Below are positions 1-10,005 of a stretch of 31,419 bases of DNA, one piece after another. Origin of the DNA: Paraglomus occultum (lineage: Eukaryota > Glomeromycota > Glomeromycetes > Paraglomerales > Paraglomeraceae); contig CAJVPJ010000266.1 in the NCBI GenBank assembly GCA_910592205.1, positions 1-31,419 on the forward strand, in the 5' to 3' direction. The stretch's first letter is position 1. Each line of letters opens with the position of its first letter. The notes below the pieces were generated by a model. The model made no database searches, was not told where the DNA came from, and saw only the letters and a program-made list of their open reading frames with translations. The position numbers were made by a program, and so were the translations under genes.

Positions 1-450
1 ATTAGACGCGTATTTTGGAAGGAAATCGTGTTTACTTGACACGCATTTTATTCCAAAAACTTTTTGCGCGCACTGTACATACGACATATATAGCAAATGT
101 TGTTACAGTATAAAGCAACTACTTCCTTTGTCGTCTACTGAAGAAAGTTATTCAATGTCTGTGAGAGAGCTTGTTGTTTACCGACATACTTGGTTTTTGA
201 CTACGCGGTAAAATAGCATTAAAGTTTATGATCCTTTTCATTGTGTCAAAATTCCCTTCAGCATCGGTTTCTTGGACTGGTCGAAGACAACAAAAGTAAT
301 GACTCTTGCTCATTCAGAGTTGGTCATTAAAAGAAAACATCTCCGTAACAATCTTGTTTAGTTAATACACCCATACCCTGTTTATATCCCTACCCAGTTA
401 CCTCATTCCCCCCGTTATATCACCAACGCTAATGTCCTTATTCAATAAAA

Positions 451-532
451 TACAGTACACTGTACACCAACCCGCTTATATCCCCGCTTTGAGGCAAAAC
501 AAAAGGGGAGATATAAACGGGGTGTTACTGTA
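451..532. mobile_element. short pogo-like MITE
   Basis: A miniature element of about 80 bp with imperfect terminal inverted repeats. The left end reads TACAGTA followed by a C-rich stretch with CGCTTATATCCCC; the right end, read in reverse complement, gives TACAGTAACACCCCG then TTTATATCTCCCC. TA dinucleotides at 451-452 and 531-532 would be the target duplication, and CAGTA termini with TA targets fit the pogo/Tc1-mariner superfamily. The left copy carries an extra CACTGTA. There is no coding capacity. A related-looking CCCTGTTTATATCCC stretch lies just upstream near 376 and may be part of an older copy. Confidence 0.6.
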
Positions 533-609
533 TGTTTATTAATTGTAATTACGAGTCAATATTATCAATCTATGTGTTCATATCATCGTCCCACACATAA
601 CAATACTTA

Positions 610-1001
610 AACAAAGCACTTAGAATATATTCGGCGGTCTTCGAGTATGTCGTTATATTGATTATTAAATTATGCTTGTAGTCGTCACGGAACATCCTTA
701 TCCAAAGCGAAGTTGCCAAGATTACTGACTTCGGTCTCGCCGAGTTCATTAGAGAACAGACTGACGACTTTTGTGGTGGGACGTCCGGCGTATGCATTGG
801 AGACGCTGACTTTATTCGTGATAAAAAATCTGTTCGGGCCAAACGTTGTGAATTGGAGAGTTCTGAATAATCGTCAAATCCCTAATACTAATACACCAAG
901 AAAGTACTTGCAACTTTACGCATAATAACCCAAACATAAGACCGACTTGTGAAGTGGTGTGTGATCGCTTGAAAAAATTACAGTCGAATAAAAGTTTATG
1001 A
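610..1001 (+). pseudogene. decayed protein kinase (tyrosine-kinase-like) fragment
   Basis: The best-preserved piece starts at 691 and reads SRNILI, then KITDFGLAEF (the DFG loop) and CGGTSGV, the activation-segment motif of the tyrosine-kinase-like families of fungi. The catalytic-loop stretch just before it keeps only a shadow of HRDLHSRN and has a TAG where a residue is expected (679-681). The frame stops near 870, then reappears as TPRKYLQLY (frame ending at 925) and as NPNIRPTCEVVCDRLKKL, the conserved RP-containing end of a kinase domain, ending at TGA 999-1001. No N-lobe with a glycine loop or lysine is visible upstream. A serine/threonine-rich open frame (998-1186) may be the former C-terminal tail. 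With stops, frameshifts and no catalytic Asp, it cannot make an active kinase. Confidence 0.8.
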
Positions 1002-1186
1002 ACAAAAAAATCCAGGACAGATTCTACTATTCCACGGTCAACTCTAGTTTTTCTTCGTTAGTAAAGCGATCTGATCTATCGAATGGGATGCAACCTGTTT
1101 ACACATCACAGTCAACTTTGGCTTCTCTGAAAACCATACCTTCAGTTTATGGAATAATGAAAGCTGCGGCGCTCCAAACACTATAA

Positions 1187-1634
1187 TTAGCGTAACAAAT
1201 TTCATAAATAACATTCCTGATTAGTTCTGAATTTATTTTGATTGCGTCATCATATTTTATAATAACTTACTCTGATAAATAGGTTTACTCAAAAATAAGA
1301 TTACTGTTATGTAAACATTGAATCAGAAACTGATGTACAGTATATTGGAAAGTTAGTGTAACTTGGACATCATTTGATGATGCACGTGTGGAATGGTTTG
1401 TTCCGATCTTCAAAACATTGAGTATTGGAATGAGGAGAATTCGAGGAGGCAGGGCGAGTTGATTAGGATGAGATAAGAAGATTCGGCGGTTCCGATAGAA
1501 TTTCATATTAATGTTAATGTCACATCGCCCCTTTTTGTCGAACCACTTGATATTGATTCTCACGACGCGCAGTAGCGTCATACAAGTAAATGAAAAAATG
1601 TTGTTGCAACCGAACAATAACAATAACAATTGTT
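1187..1634. other. intergenic, 5' side of ATP12
   Basis: About 450 bp between the kinase relic and the ATP12 start. AT-rich, with several short frames but nothing with protein-like composition. It presumably holds the ATP12 promoter and 5' UTR; I see no confident TATA or factor site. Confidence 0.4.
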
Positions 1635-2941
1635 ATGTATCTAATTAAATCTCCTTCATTAATATCACGTTCATGCTTTAGTTTAATAAATGAAGCTGTG
1701 ATCAGGAGAAGAATCAGCAGTAATGCAAGTATATCACAAAGAGAAAAGCCCGTAGAGACAAAGGGTATGTACGTTATATATTTTGCAATGACTTCAAATG
1801 TAACATCGATGAGGCAATTGATTTGGAGAGCATCGTAACTCGTTTGTTGCTTAGAGGTCGAGAGAGCACGGCGACGGTTTTGGAAACAAGTTTCTATACA
1901 AGAAAACAAAGGTAAATAAATAGAACGCAATTAAGGGTATGCAGCGTAAAACTTGTATTATACCCCGATATCCAAAACGCGATTCCAACACACTGTACTC
2001 TCGCAAACCAGACAGTTACACCATAACCCTCGACAAACGCCCGCTTAAAGTACCCGGCGGATCACTCCTGGTAATACCTAAAAATAGGCGGGCTCTTGCG
2101 TATCTAGTAGCCGGAGAATGGGAGTCGCAGAACGCATTACTCAAGCATCATTCCTTGCCACTGACGTCTCTTGTTGCAAGAGCGATTGTCGCGTTTGAGA
2201 AAGACTCGGACGAAAAAAAAGATGCTGTTGAGCGATTGTTAAAATATCTGGATACTGACAGTATTTGGTGAGTAGACGGAGAATAGTAATGAAGGTGTTT
2301 TGCGAGTTGGATCAAGGATATATCGGCAGGATCGCATATTGAACAAGGCGGGAGTATAGAAAGAAAATTTGAATACTCTGATTTATAAATATAATATTCT
2401 CATACAACGTATCTCAATAGTTTCCGACACAACCACCCGCAAACACTTGTAGATCTACAACGGCAGCATTGGGACCCACTAATCGATTGGATTCAATCCC
2501 ACTACTCTGTCCGTATTAACACTACGGAAGGTATTTTCAAGCATCCGCATCCATCCGAGACATACGAAAAACTATCCAACATCGTTTCCAAATTTGATAG
2601 CTTGAAATTGGCTGCGTTCGAACGAGCCGCGATGCTATCAAAGTCTTTTATAATCGGCCTTGGACTGGTCGAGAGACGTCTCAGCGTGGAAGAGGCTGTA
2701 CAGGCAGCACAGGTGGAAGTAAACGCGCAGATTATGGGTTGGGGTGAGGTGGAAGATGGTGAGTACAGAATGCAAAAACGTTGGTAATGGCGACGCGTTT
2801 GGTGCGAAAATAACTTGCGATTATATTTATTCACAATTTTTTTCTTTAATATTCTATGTAGCTCATGATGTTGATCGAGAGGATATTAGAAGGCAACTGG
2901 GATCTGTTGTAGTTGCACTAATTAATGAGAACGTTCAATAG
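1635..2941 (+). CDS. ATP12: ATP12, F1-ATPase alpha-subunit assembly chaperone (5 exons)
   Basis: Mitochondrial matrix chaperone that binds the F1 alpha subunit before hexamer assembly. Exons: 1635-1764, 1855-1911, 2012-2267, 2421-2758, 2862-2941; phases close exactly and give 286 residues. Exon 1 encodes a basic, serine-rich presequence (ISRSCFSLINEAVIRRRISS), as expected for import. Exons 2-3 join RRFWKQVSIQENK to DSYTITLDKRPLK, the family signature; next come AGEWESQ and HSLPLTSLVARAI. Exon 3 joins exon 4 as LDTDSICF, then QRQHWDPLIDW and ERAAMLSKSFIIGLGLVERR, and the end is WGEVEDAHDVDRED. Length matches the family. An ATG at 1939 opens a frame running into exon 3, but it lies in intron 2 and would lose the presequence and FWK motif. 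An in-frame ATG at 1590 is an alternative start; 1635 gives the better presequence. Confidence 0.95.
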
Positions 2942-2984
2942 ATTTAATTATCTTTTAGTTTATTAATTATCAAGGTTCATATAG

Positions 2985-4228
2985 TTAAACTTTTGCTTCT
3001 TCCGATGTCTCCTCCCTTTCTTCGACCACTGCCTCTCCACCTGCCTCTCCACCTGCCTCTCCACCTGCCTCTCCAACTGCCTCCCCCGTCGCTTTGATCG
3101 TTGCCTCCCCATCTGCTTCCCCCGTTGCCTTGACCACTGCCTCGACCACTGTCTGGTTTTCTTTTTCTTCCATTTCCGGAATCAGCCATTCCGTGGGGAA
3201 TTTTAACTTTCGTTTCTCTGGTTTCAAATGTCTTTTATCAAGCGGAATGTCAGCAAACGTATCTTCTGGATTCTAAATAGAAAAACAATGTTACGATTAA
3301 TATGAGAAGATCGGTCGATGTAGTATATCACATGCATTCTCGTCTTTTGAACTCAAACACGCATGCACCCGTCCTCTACACTCGTCCCGGACAATTCGCC
3401 TCTAACCTTTGCTTCCTCGATCAAGCGATTCAACAAATCGCTCAAATATTTCTTATTCTGCGCCAAGTACGGAAACCTCTCGCAAGAAAACTTGATCTCT
3501 TTCGTCCGCACGTTTACTCGCGGACCGCATAGCAGCAGTAATTTGTGTAGCTGAGCGTCAGTCAAGTTCAAATGACGAGCGAGTTTACGATAGTTTACAG
3601 TCATAACGGCTTTCTCCTGGAGAGGGCTGTATTCGCCCACATAATATATTGATTTGAAACAGAGGAGTTGCGAAGGTTGAGGGGGCACGAAGGGTGTTGC
3701 GTATTCTGTGTCGTTGTTGTCAAGAGAGAAAACTGACGGTTAATGTTAAACGTGGCTATGAAAATGCAGTCAAGGATATTACAATCCATGTTGCTACTAT
3801 CTTATCATTAGCTAAGTAGAACGTTAGAATAACACTATTTGTATATCTAATGATTTACTAAGTTATAAAATTTCCAAATTCAAGCTTATCCTATCCATTC
3901 ATCGTGCTCGCTTTCCCCGCTCACCAGTCAACTGCGGTATTTCAAACAGCATCTTCCTTAAATACTTTCGAACCTCCTTCTGTGCAGCCATCATCTCATG
4001 TGCAGGGGTGGTAATATCATCGAACTTAAACTCTGGCAGGTTATCAACATCGTATTCAGTCTCTTTTGCGACTCGTGTTCTCCTGCGAGCACTGGTCGGC
4101 GCAGTCGAAGAAAAGAGGCGTGGAGAATGAAGGCAAGAACTGCGTCGGATTATGCAAAAGAGACGAGATTGAATGCGAAGAGAAGTCATTGGATTGGAAG
4201 TGACAAAATGAAGTGGTGTAAATCCCAA
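2985..4228 (-). CDS. RSM24: mitochondrial ribosomal small-subunit protein mS35 (Rsm24), 3 exons
   Basis: Structural protein of the mitochondrial small ribosomal subunit. Exons on the minus strand: 4228-3925, 3705-3407, 3272-2985; phases 1 and 0 close exactly, giving 296 residues. Exon 1 has a presequence (LFCIIRRSSCLHSPRLFSS) and DVDNLPEFKFDDI...HEMM; the join reads EIPQLTEYATPFVPP. Exon 2 carries the diagnostic CERFPYLAQNKKYLSDLLNR, and exon 3 starts NPEDTFADIPLDKRH. A second ATG at 4189 would give a tidier presequence. Exon 3 ends in an unusual acidic tail of about 55 residues with tandem GEAGGEA units. The stop faces the ATP12 stop across 43 bases, so the two mRNAs very likely overlap at their 3' ends. 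The intron 2 donor is the less common GTTAGA. Confidence 0.94.
3031..3078. repeat. 12-bp coding minisatellite in mS35 tail
   Basis: Three identical copies of GCCTCTCCACCT and a fourth with one change, followed by more degenerate units of the same register up to about 3150. Read on the minus strand they encode GEAG-type units in the C-terminal tail of mS35. Because the unit is a multiple of three, copy-number changes would keep the frame. Confidence 0.85.
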
Positions 4229-6586
4229 ATTGGATGTCCTCGTTGATTAGCAGAAATTAAAGGATGGGGTTCACCGCTTATAGGGATGAGTCGTAAAAGC
4301 ACAGAACGCTAATTATTATCGTAGACGCAAATACTATTGTTATCTTGATAATTGTGATTGAAATATTCGATGCCTCGATCTTTTTATGATAATTAGGCAA
4401 TGAACCTCGAAGCTTTCTTTTTCACTATATATTAACTTATTATACTAATACATCATATAAATATTTTCTAAGGTATAATTTTTTCTTCTCTGCATCTGCG
4501 ATGTTTTTTCTCTGGCTCACTGCACGTCCTCCCATATAATCACAGTGATCATATCACATTACTATTTGCACGTGTTATGGAAAATATAACACAATCGACT
4601 TTGAATAACATGATAGTACAGTAGAAGATTATTTTAAATACTTCAAAAACGTCACCCGATAGAGTATAAAAATAAGCGTGAAATATGTGAACTGCTCGAC
4701 TGTTAGCAAAATTCTATTAAGGAAGAAATGGCCTGGTCAAAATTTCAACCAATGTAGGCTTAATGATTTGTGTGGATTTAATTGAATTTCAATCAATGCG
4801 TCAACGAAGTATCGATGCTTACTTTAGCATAGTTTAGATACTGATCTTAATATCATTGATCATAAGCTTCCTGTCTATGAGGAGGTAGACTGTATCAGTA
4901 TTGGAATTACGACTATAAATTAAATAAATACATGACATCCAATAACGATGGATAAACTCCCCTTTCCTCTCTACTTAGCAGCGATCGAATCAGATCCTTC
5001 AAACTCTTTCTACATCCATTGGATCCAAGCACACCGGGGAAGGGAGGAGGGGAAATAGAGTTAAATTTATATCGTAAAAGCAAAACGGACATTTTATAGT
5101 GATCCACTAAATATTCTTCTCATCATCTAAAAGCCGTGTAATAAAATAAGAAAGAAAGCAAAAGGAAATATCTGTATTAAATTTGTTCCTTAATATATAC
5201 AGTCACATATTTTATTCCCCAAAAAATGTTAAGTGTGATAGTGCTAGTATATAGGATTTTTCATCATGTTATGTGGTCGTTCTCTTCGACTGTTATTTAT
5301 AGTATAATGTGATTGCTCACTGTCTATTATTTGAAGAACTCACAGTAACGATAAAAGAAATTTATTTAATTGTTATGTTGGTTATGATATTAATAATCTT
5401 GACTGATTTATCAAAATTCTAATCGGCAAGAATTAATAGGAAAACTCAGAACTTAAGCTACGTAAATGACTGTCAACTTATTGGAAAAAAACCCTTCGAC
5501 AACTGTTTAATAGTGTTGCTCTACAAGAAGACTTTACTGTTGCAACCGTTAACTGTAAGCGCGTGTGTGACTGTAATATGTAACCCACGCCACACAATCC
5601 GTTGTAAAAACCTATTAAATTTATGACAAAGTTTATTATTATATAGTAATATAGTAACAGTAATACTTGTCCACAAACCGCTTTGTTGCGTTTTTATTAA
5701 TCAACAGATTTAAATTTCTGTACAGTCATTATTCATGTTTCTTAGACATAATTCAGCTAATTGAAATAACTTTGCCATACCAGTTCAATAAAGTTGAAGT
5801 TTTGAATAGATGTAAACTTGCTTTCTATATCAAATAATACTGAAAATTTAATTTGCTGCAAGAATTAAATTCAAGGCTCATAGTAATAGCGAAGTTCCTA
5901 ACTTATAAGAAGGGTTTGAGATTAATATTAAAACTGTGTTATAAAATTAGAATGAGTTCTAATTACAATTATATTATTATTATTAGCAGTTGACACTAGA
6001 CAGCCAAGAAATATTTTTCCATATTATGAAGGTTGTTTATTTCATTATTTATGCATACTACTAATAATATCATTACTAACTATAATAATAACTATAATCA
6101 AAAATAAATGTCTGAATAACAAGTTGCTACTTATATATATACTGGTGGTGCAATATAATTTTAAAAAGTTGTTGATGGCCACTTTTATCTAACTCAATCT
6201 TTTCTCTTTTTACTTTTAAGTCGTTTTCACAAAATACACTACACTATTACTGTATGCTTATTATATCCTGTTCATCTACTACTACTCCAATTTCATTTTA
6301 ATAATACAGTCCAAAAATATATTGTGTATATATACTAATATAGGGATTATATTTTTCAGCTCTGAATTGGCACAAGTTAGTCACACAATAATAAGTAATG
6401 CCAAGATGTAATCCAGCTATTTGCTATAATAATAATAATAATAATATTGCCTACCATTTTTAATGTGAACTAGTAATGTATAATGTGCTTGTTTTACTGC
6501 GTTCTGATACAACTCAACTGGTTTTGTTTATAATTATCTTATTCTACTTTAGCTCCATTTTTATAAATACAGCAAAAGTATTTGTA
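4229..6586. other. 2.36-kb gene-poor AT-rich stretch
   Basis: No gene that I can support. It contains a 64-codon minus-strand frame at 4913-5107 (with GSNGCRKSLKDLIRSLLSRE) that I do not recognise, long A/T runs and a short TAA microsatellite at about 6425-6446. The right end (about 6520-6586) holds decayed Sel1-repeat sequence. Confidence 0.5.
6425..6446. repeat. (TAA)n microsatellite
   Basis: About seven ATA/TAA units in a row in the AT-rich stretch downstream of the Sel1 gene. Confidence 0.8.
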
Positions 6587-7552
6587 TTAGCATGTTCTTG
6601 TTCTATGTTCAGCAGCTTTATTATACCATTCAGCAGCTTTTTGTTTATTTTTTTCTATGCCAGTTCCATTTTCATAACATATAGAAAGATTAAATTGAGC
6701 ATTTGCATCTCCTTTTTCAGCTGCTTTTTTGTACCATTCAAATGCTTTTTGTTTATTCTTTTCTACTCCAACCCCATCATCATAGCATATAGCAAGATTA
6801 AACTGAGCACAGGCATACCCTTGTTTAGCTGCTTTTTCATACCATTCAATTACTTTCTGTTCATCTTTTTCTACTCCAATTCCTTTTTTGTAACATACAG
6901 CAAGCTCAAATTGAGCCCTGGAAATTCCCTGTTCAGCTGCTTTTTTATACCATTTAACTGCTTCTTTTTCATCTTTTTTTACTCCAGTTCCATTATGATA
7001 ACACAAGGCAAGGTCAAATTGAGCACTGGCTTTTCCTTGCTCTGCTGCTTTTTTATACCAGTTGATTGCTCTTTGTTCATCTTTTTCTACTCCACTTCCA
7101 TTTTTATAACATACAGCAAGATTATTTTGTGCATCAACATCTCCTAGTTCAGCTGCCTTTTTATACCATTTAACTGCTTTTTGTTCATTTTTTTCTACTC
7201 CAGTTCCATTAGCATAGCATACAGCAAGATCAAATTGAGCCCTGGAAACTCCCTGTTCAGCTGCTTTTTTATACCACTCAACTGCTTTCTGTTCATTTTT
7301 TTCTACTCCAATTCCATTTTTGTAACATACAGCAAGATCAAACTGAGCCCTGGCATCTCCTTGTTCAGCTGCCTTTTCATACCATTTAATATTAGCTGCT
7401 TTTTGTTCATATTGTTCTGTGTTGCCATGTACTTGTCTGCGTTGATTCCCTACTTTAACCATTCTAGTAGTAAGTTTAATAATAAGCAAATATAACTGTA
7501 CGAGTACTATGTACAGTATAGTTATGGTGAAGAATGTTATTACAGGAATCAT
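6587..7552 (-). CDS. Sel1-like repeat protein with N-terminal membrane anchor
   Basis: Single-exon frame of 321 residues. Residues about 4-27 (ITFFTITILYIVLVQLYLLI) form one hydrophobic segment, a signal anchor or uncleaved signal. After a short basic linker come seven full 36-residue Sel1-like repeats, built on WYKKAAEQGDARAQFDLAVC followed by YxNGxGVEKNEQKAVE; an incomplete unit precedes them. These TPR-related solenoids act as scaffolds in ER-associated degradation and signalling; partner and location here are unknown. The last unit starts normally (KAAE) and then ends abruptly HRTRTC-stop. Past a small insertion, a remnant of an eighth repeat (QEHAN...) continues in another frame, so the C-terminus looks recently truncated. 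The repeats are very alike at DNA level, consistent with unequal crossing-over. Confidence 0.92.
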   Translation of the reverse strand: MIPVITFFTITILYIVLVQLYLLIIKLTTRMVKVGNQRRQVHGNTEQYEQKAANIKWYEKAAEQGDARAQFDLAVCYKNGIGVEKNEQKAVEWYKKAAEQGVSRAQFDLAVCYANGTGVEKNEQKAVKWYKKAAELGDVDAQNNLAVCYKNGSGVEKDEQRAINWYKKAAEQGKASAQFDLALCYHNGTGVKKDEKEAVKWYKKAAEQGISRAQFELAVCYKKGIGVEKDEQKVIEWYEKAAKQGYACAQFNLAICYDDGVGVEKNKQKAFEWYKKAAEKGDANAQFNLSICYENGTGIEKNKQKAAEWYNKAAEHRTRTC

Positions 7553-7857
7553 CTGAGTCTTTGTTTGACACGGGAATCATCTGAAACGTGGTGTAACCTA
7601 ATACAATTTCACAGCAGACCCCGTTACCTTATTATAGTAACTGACACTCTTACACCATTTTTAATTTCACGTTGATAACAGATGAGTTTTAATACTTCTG
7701 TTTATACCAGCTCCCAGCGCAAGTTACGCAAACCATATGAACCAGTTTACTTGATGGTTGAGTTAATGATGAGTGACGAAAATTGATTCGCATCTTAGAA
7801 GAATCAGCCAATCGGTATAATCAAATTCAAATTGTACTTAATATTCTTTGCACTCAC
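7553..7857. other. upstream region of the Sel1 gene
   Basis: About 300 bp holding the presumed promoter of the Sel1-repeat gene. If the exon-like segment at 7858-8026 is real, its downstream intron would also lie here. No defined sites seen. Confidence 0.35.
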
Positions 7858-8026
7858 ATTGAAAGCAGTTATCATTAACGCGTATGTGAGTTTCATGAGT
7901 ATTAGATTGATAGAAAAATGTAATAGTAAATTGGTCGATAGCGCCTGAATCAACAGTATATGACAACGTCAACGTTGGGATCGAGAGATGTTTTAATCCA
8001 ACGTTAAGCTCGATAAAGCTATTCAC
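7858..8026 (-). pseudogene. exon-like fragment, possibly SUZ12-related
   Basis: A well-composed frame: LKHLSIPTLTLSY, then FTITFFYQSNTHETHIRV and NDNCFQ, followed immediately by a perfect GTGAGT donor at 7857. The pattern of a beta-strand segment, a FYQ-x-NTHE-like stretch and a cysteine just after resembles the part of SUZ12-type Polycomb proteins that precedes their C2H2 finger. That comparison is from memory and weak. In-frame stops lie upstream at the 8050-8090 level, and I could not find a convincing next exon, although QFSSLII-like sequence occurs around 7780. Possibly other exons of the same dead or unannotated gene lie at 8646-8894 (RLKLRNPLFLNRK) and around 8360-8490 (LEELAMKLNQHI). 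Treat as unresolved. Confidence 0.3.
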
Positions 8027-9085
8027 AGATAATGATGAGAGGCCACCTTAGCTGTGTCTAATAATTAGAGCTTTTTAATACTGTGGATGGCTCATCCCAT
8101 TCGCATGGTCAAAATAATATCCAATCATCTGTAAACAAACGATTATTATTAGTGCTATTTACTAAGCAACAGTGTCAATCAAAGATATAAATGAATTTAC
8201 ATAATAGTGATAATGGAAGCGTACTATTGGAACACTTTAATGTCATCAGAACTGGCCCAAGAAGTTCCATGAATAATGCGTTTCCAACCCTGTCAGTTTA
8301 TAGTTAACATTTTTATTTATATTTATTTAAAGAAGATTGGCGGGGACTTGCTGCGACGTTATTATTCACTCGTCTCTAACTCACTGCAAATCCCTAAATA
8401 GCCTGCCATGCTGACAGTCGACTTGATCACAGAACAGATATGTTGATTCAATTTCATTGCCAATTCTTCAAGTTTAGTTTCGTGCATTGTTTTACTCCAG
8501 TATGGGCTCAGTTTTGCTTAGTTTCTTCGATCCGATGACTCAGCTAGTACTGGTCTACTAGTATATTTTGAAAGAATGGTTAGGATAAATGTCCATTTGT
8601 ACTAATGCAATGTAAACTAGCCAAAAAGCATACTTGGCGCGCCCTCTATCTCGAAGAGCATTGTAAAACGTGTTTTCGATTAAGAAATAGCGGATTTCTC
8701 AGTTTCAGCCGATGAACATGTTTAGAGAACTTCAGGGCAAGGTTTGATGAATTGATATACGAACATTTGAGATTGACAAGAGTAATGAATATTGAGGCGA
8801 GTATGCGAAAAGAATGTTGAGAGGAATAACATACAGATGAACGGGAGAAGAAAAACTCGTCAATAAAGATGTACAGATAAGTGCAATGCATCAAAGTTCT
8901 TTCTCTCGAAAAGTCTTACGAAATCCAAGTCTGGTCAGTTTTTCACCGTTTCACTCTATTTTTCTCTGTCCATATTAACTTCCACAATGATATTCACAGA
9001 CCTTTCCTTATACTCACTTCAAGTTAGCCAAATCCAACATCCAAATCCATTACCGGAATTGCAACTCTAAACTTAGTGGTTTGGG
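8027..9085. other. unresolved stretch with minus-strand coding-like fragments
   Basis: Several short minus-strand frames of protein-like composition occur at 8646-8894, about 8360-8490 and about 8225-8282, separated by stops and without a clean set of splice sites. They could be exons of one fast-evolving gene, or a decayed gene that includes the 7858-8026 fragment. I cannot assign a family with confidence. Confidence 0.25.
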
Positions 9086-9439
9086 TTGTGTAGGACTAGA
9101 CGCACGAGAGACTCGTCTAATTGCTATAATCTGCATGTCAACGTAATAACCCATCCGTCCTATTTCTTATTTCCCCGCCGCAACACGTGTAGACGTCGAA
9201 ACCGTCTATTTCACAAAAATTTGAATTGTCGAGCGGTTGAACTAGACGAAAGCAAACAAGTGAACCGAAAGAAGTGGTATGATGTAAAAGTAGCAATACT
9301 CTACCACGCACCCGTTTTCGAAGGCGGCCATGTTAATACATTATCATTATCAATATTAATATTATTATCTAGCATTATTTGTCAAACTTTCCTTTTCGAA
9401 TCTGTAATGATTCGGTTATTATACAGCCGAATTGTTTAA
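9086..9439 (+). CDS. uncharacterised open frame
   Basis: 117-codon frame without recognisable domain. The middle is basic and cysteine-containing (NTCRRRNRLFHKNLNCRAVE), followed by KKWYDVKVAILYHAP, then a low-complexity hydrophobic end rich in S, I and L that looks like translated AT-rich spacer. It may be an exon that ends near 9270 (a GTGAAC) rather than a complete gene. A minus-strand frame at 9460-9657 downstream is equally anonymous. Confidence 0.2.
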   Translation: MCRTRRTRDSSNCYNLHVNVITHPSYFLFPRRNTCRRRNRLFHKNLNCRAVELDESKQVNRKKWYDVKVAILYHAPVFEGGHVNTLSLSILILLSSIICQTFLFESVMIRLLYSRIV

Positions 9440-9821
9440 GCACCAACTTCAGCATTATTTCAGGCATTAACGTTAACATCGAATATTTTGCCTCTGCATA
9501 TATCATAATGCATGCGCAATAAATTCAAAAATTCATATCCCGACATTTCTTCAACCACTGTTTTTATTTTAATCTGCAATATCAGAATACATTCATATAA
9601 TTCTGAACGAATTACTGCATGATCGCTATTACGAAACGCAAAACGATTGTAAGGCACACATTAATATGTGTATTTCTGGTATTTAACAAGTAACGGCAGA
9701 ACAACTTCTCAATTTTATCATCGTTACCTTTGTATGCCATATCCTCGCGTATGCCATATGCAAACTATGATAAGAAATCATAAACAAGTCTTAGCGTAGC
9801 AACTGCATTGACTGGTGTTGA

Positions 9822-9980
9822 AACCCTGGCTTTTACGGGTTGGAAAGATTAAAATGGCCGAAGCTTAAGATCGCCCGCTGCAGTGCTGAGGTTAGTCTGA
9901 CACTCATTTCGCCCAGAGACGAGGAAACGCAAGATGCTGAACGTCTGCTCATACAGTGGGCCTGCCGTGGCTGTTTATGA
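9822..9980 (+). other. short open segment of coding-like composition
   Basis: A 52-codon stretch bounded by two TGA codons, without ATG, reading NPGFYGLERLKWPKLKIARC and then LTLISPRDEETQDAERLLIQ. Its GC content is clearly higher than its surroundings and the charged, balanced composition is protein-like. It could be a lone exon or the remnant of a captured or dead gene next to the foldback element. No family recognised. Confidence 0.3.
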
Positions 9981-10005
9981 TCATGGCATTAACGTCCATT
10001 ACTTA

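Noticed and set aside
451-532. Reading the short inverted repeat as a transcription terminator hairpin
   Set aside because: The genome is eukaryotic and the TA-flanked CAGTA ends fit a transposable element better.
1520-1930. Minus-strand 136-codon frame opposite the first ATP12 exons
   Set aside because: It overlaps two exons of a securely modelled gene on the other strand and has no recognisable domain.
6476-7495. Plus-strand hydrophobic frames opposite the Sel1 gene
   Set aside because: Same cause: antisense of a repeat with biased codons. The Sel1 motifs are unmistakable on the minus strand.
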